From Gammaproteobacteria bacterium (GTDB lineage Bacteria; Pseudomonadota; Gammaproteobacteria; Steroidobacterales; Steroidobacteraceae), in assembly GCA_005877705.1 (NCBI GenBank), contig VBNY01000188.1:4085-10455 (forward strand): a DNA stretch of 6,371 bases, read 5' to 3'. Below, piece after piece: positions 6,328 to 6,371 of the stretch. How positions within the stretch are numbered: the stretch's first letter is position 1; each line of letters begins with the position of its first letter. The position numbers and the translations under genes are program-made. Under the pieces are notes generated by a model. That model was not told the origin of the DNA. It was given only the letters and a program-made list of their open reading frames with translations, and searched no databases.

Positions 6328-6371
6328 ATGAGAAACATCATCAATTCGGTCACGAAGCATTTGGTCAGCGC
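6328..6371 (+). CDS. Start of an unidentified protein, partial (cut by right edge)
   Basis: ATG 6328 is preceded by GGAG (6317-6320) at 7 bases and opens a frame (MRNIINSVTKHLVS) that stays open to the edge. Only 14 residues are visible, with no recognisable motif, so no function can be offered. The well-placed Shine-Dalgarno is the main support. It runs in the same direction as the signalling operon but lies 349 bases beyond it, so it is probably a separate transcription unit. Confidence 0.5.
   Translation, partial: MRNIINSVTKHLVS

Noticed and set aside
6052..6360. A 102-codon minus-strand frame at the right end.
   Set aside because: Low-complexity, shadow-like composition, no ribosome site, and it overlaps the well-supported plus-strand start at 6328.
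1..6371. Mobile element, CRISPR array, tRNA or rRNA.
   Set aside because: No regularly spaced repeats, transposase or integrase motifs, terminal inverted repeats or cloverleaf sequences were seen.

Overview
The window is GC-rich, compact Proteobacterial-type DNA, but the sequence does not fix the lineage. Its centre is a rightward two-component/cyclic-nucleotide signalling operon (about 765-5978). To the left is a divergent SCO1/SenC-family gene cut by the left edge. To the right are a gene-poor stretch and a new reading frame cut by the right edge.

Layout. Positions 1-528 on the minus strand hold the N-terminal 176 residues of a thioredoxin-fold SCO family protein with a signal peptide and a CxxxC copper/redox motif. 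Positions 529-764 are the divergent intergenic region, with a plausible sigma70-type promoter (676-704) for the operon. Positions 765-3626 encode a 953-aa membrane-bound hybrid histidine kinase (TM-extracytoplasmic-TM-HAMP-coiled coil-GAF-HisKA-HATPase-REC-REC). Positions 3623-3997 encode a single-domain CheY-like response regulator that overlaps the kinase stop by GTGA. Positions 4091-4413 are a second, paralogous single-domain regulator. It is broken by an internal deletion of about 55 nt that removes its phosphoacceptor Asp and shifts the frame. Positions 4410-5978 encode a 522-aa protein with two tandem DHp-like helical hairpins, a REC domain, a coiled coil and a class III nucleotide cyclase domain, again joined to the preceding frame by a GTGA overlap. 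Positions 5979-6327 hold no convincing intact gene. A start codon with a Shine-Dalgarno sequence at 6328 opens a frame that leaves the window.

How the parts may work together (inference). The kinase would sense an extracytoplasmic signal, and possibly a cytoplasmic ligand through GAF. It would autophosphorylate on His455 and pass phosphate to its own receivers, the free regulator and the REC of the cyclase protein, so the output would be cyclic nucleotide synthesis. No conventional HPt domain is visible.

The most unusual points are: the cyclase protein carries a kinase-like dimerisation/phospho-His module, duplicated in tandem with the His lost in the second copy, and no kinase catalytic domain; its cyclase keeps both metal-binding Asp and the transition-state Asn/Arg but has non-canonical residues at the two base-selecting positions; and one of the two tandem regulators has lost its phosphorylation site.
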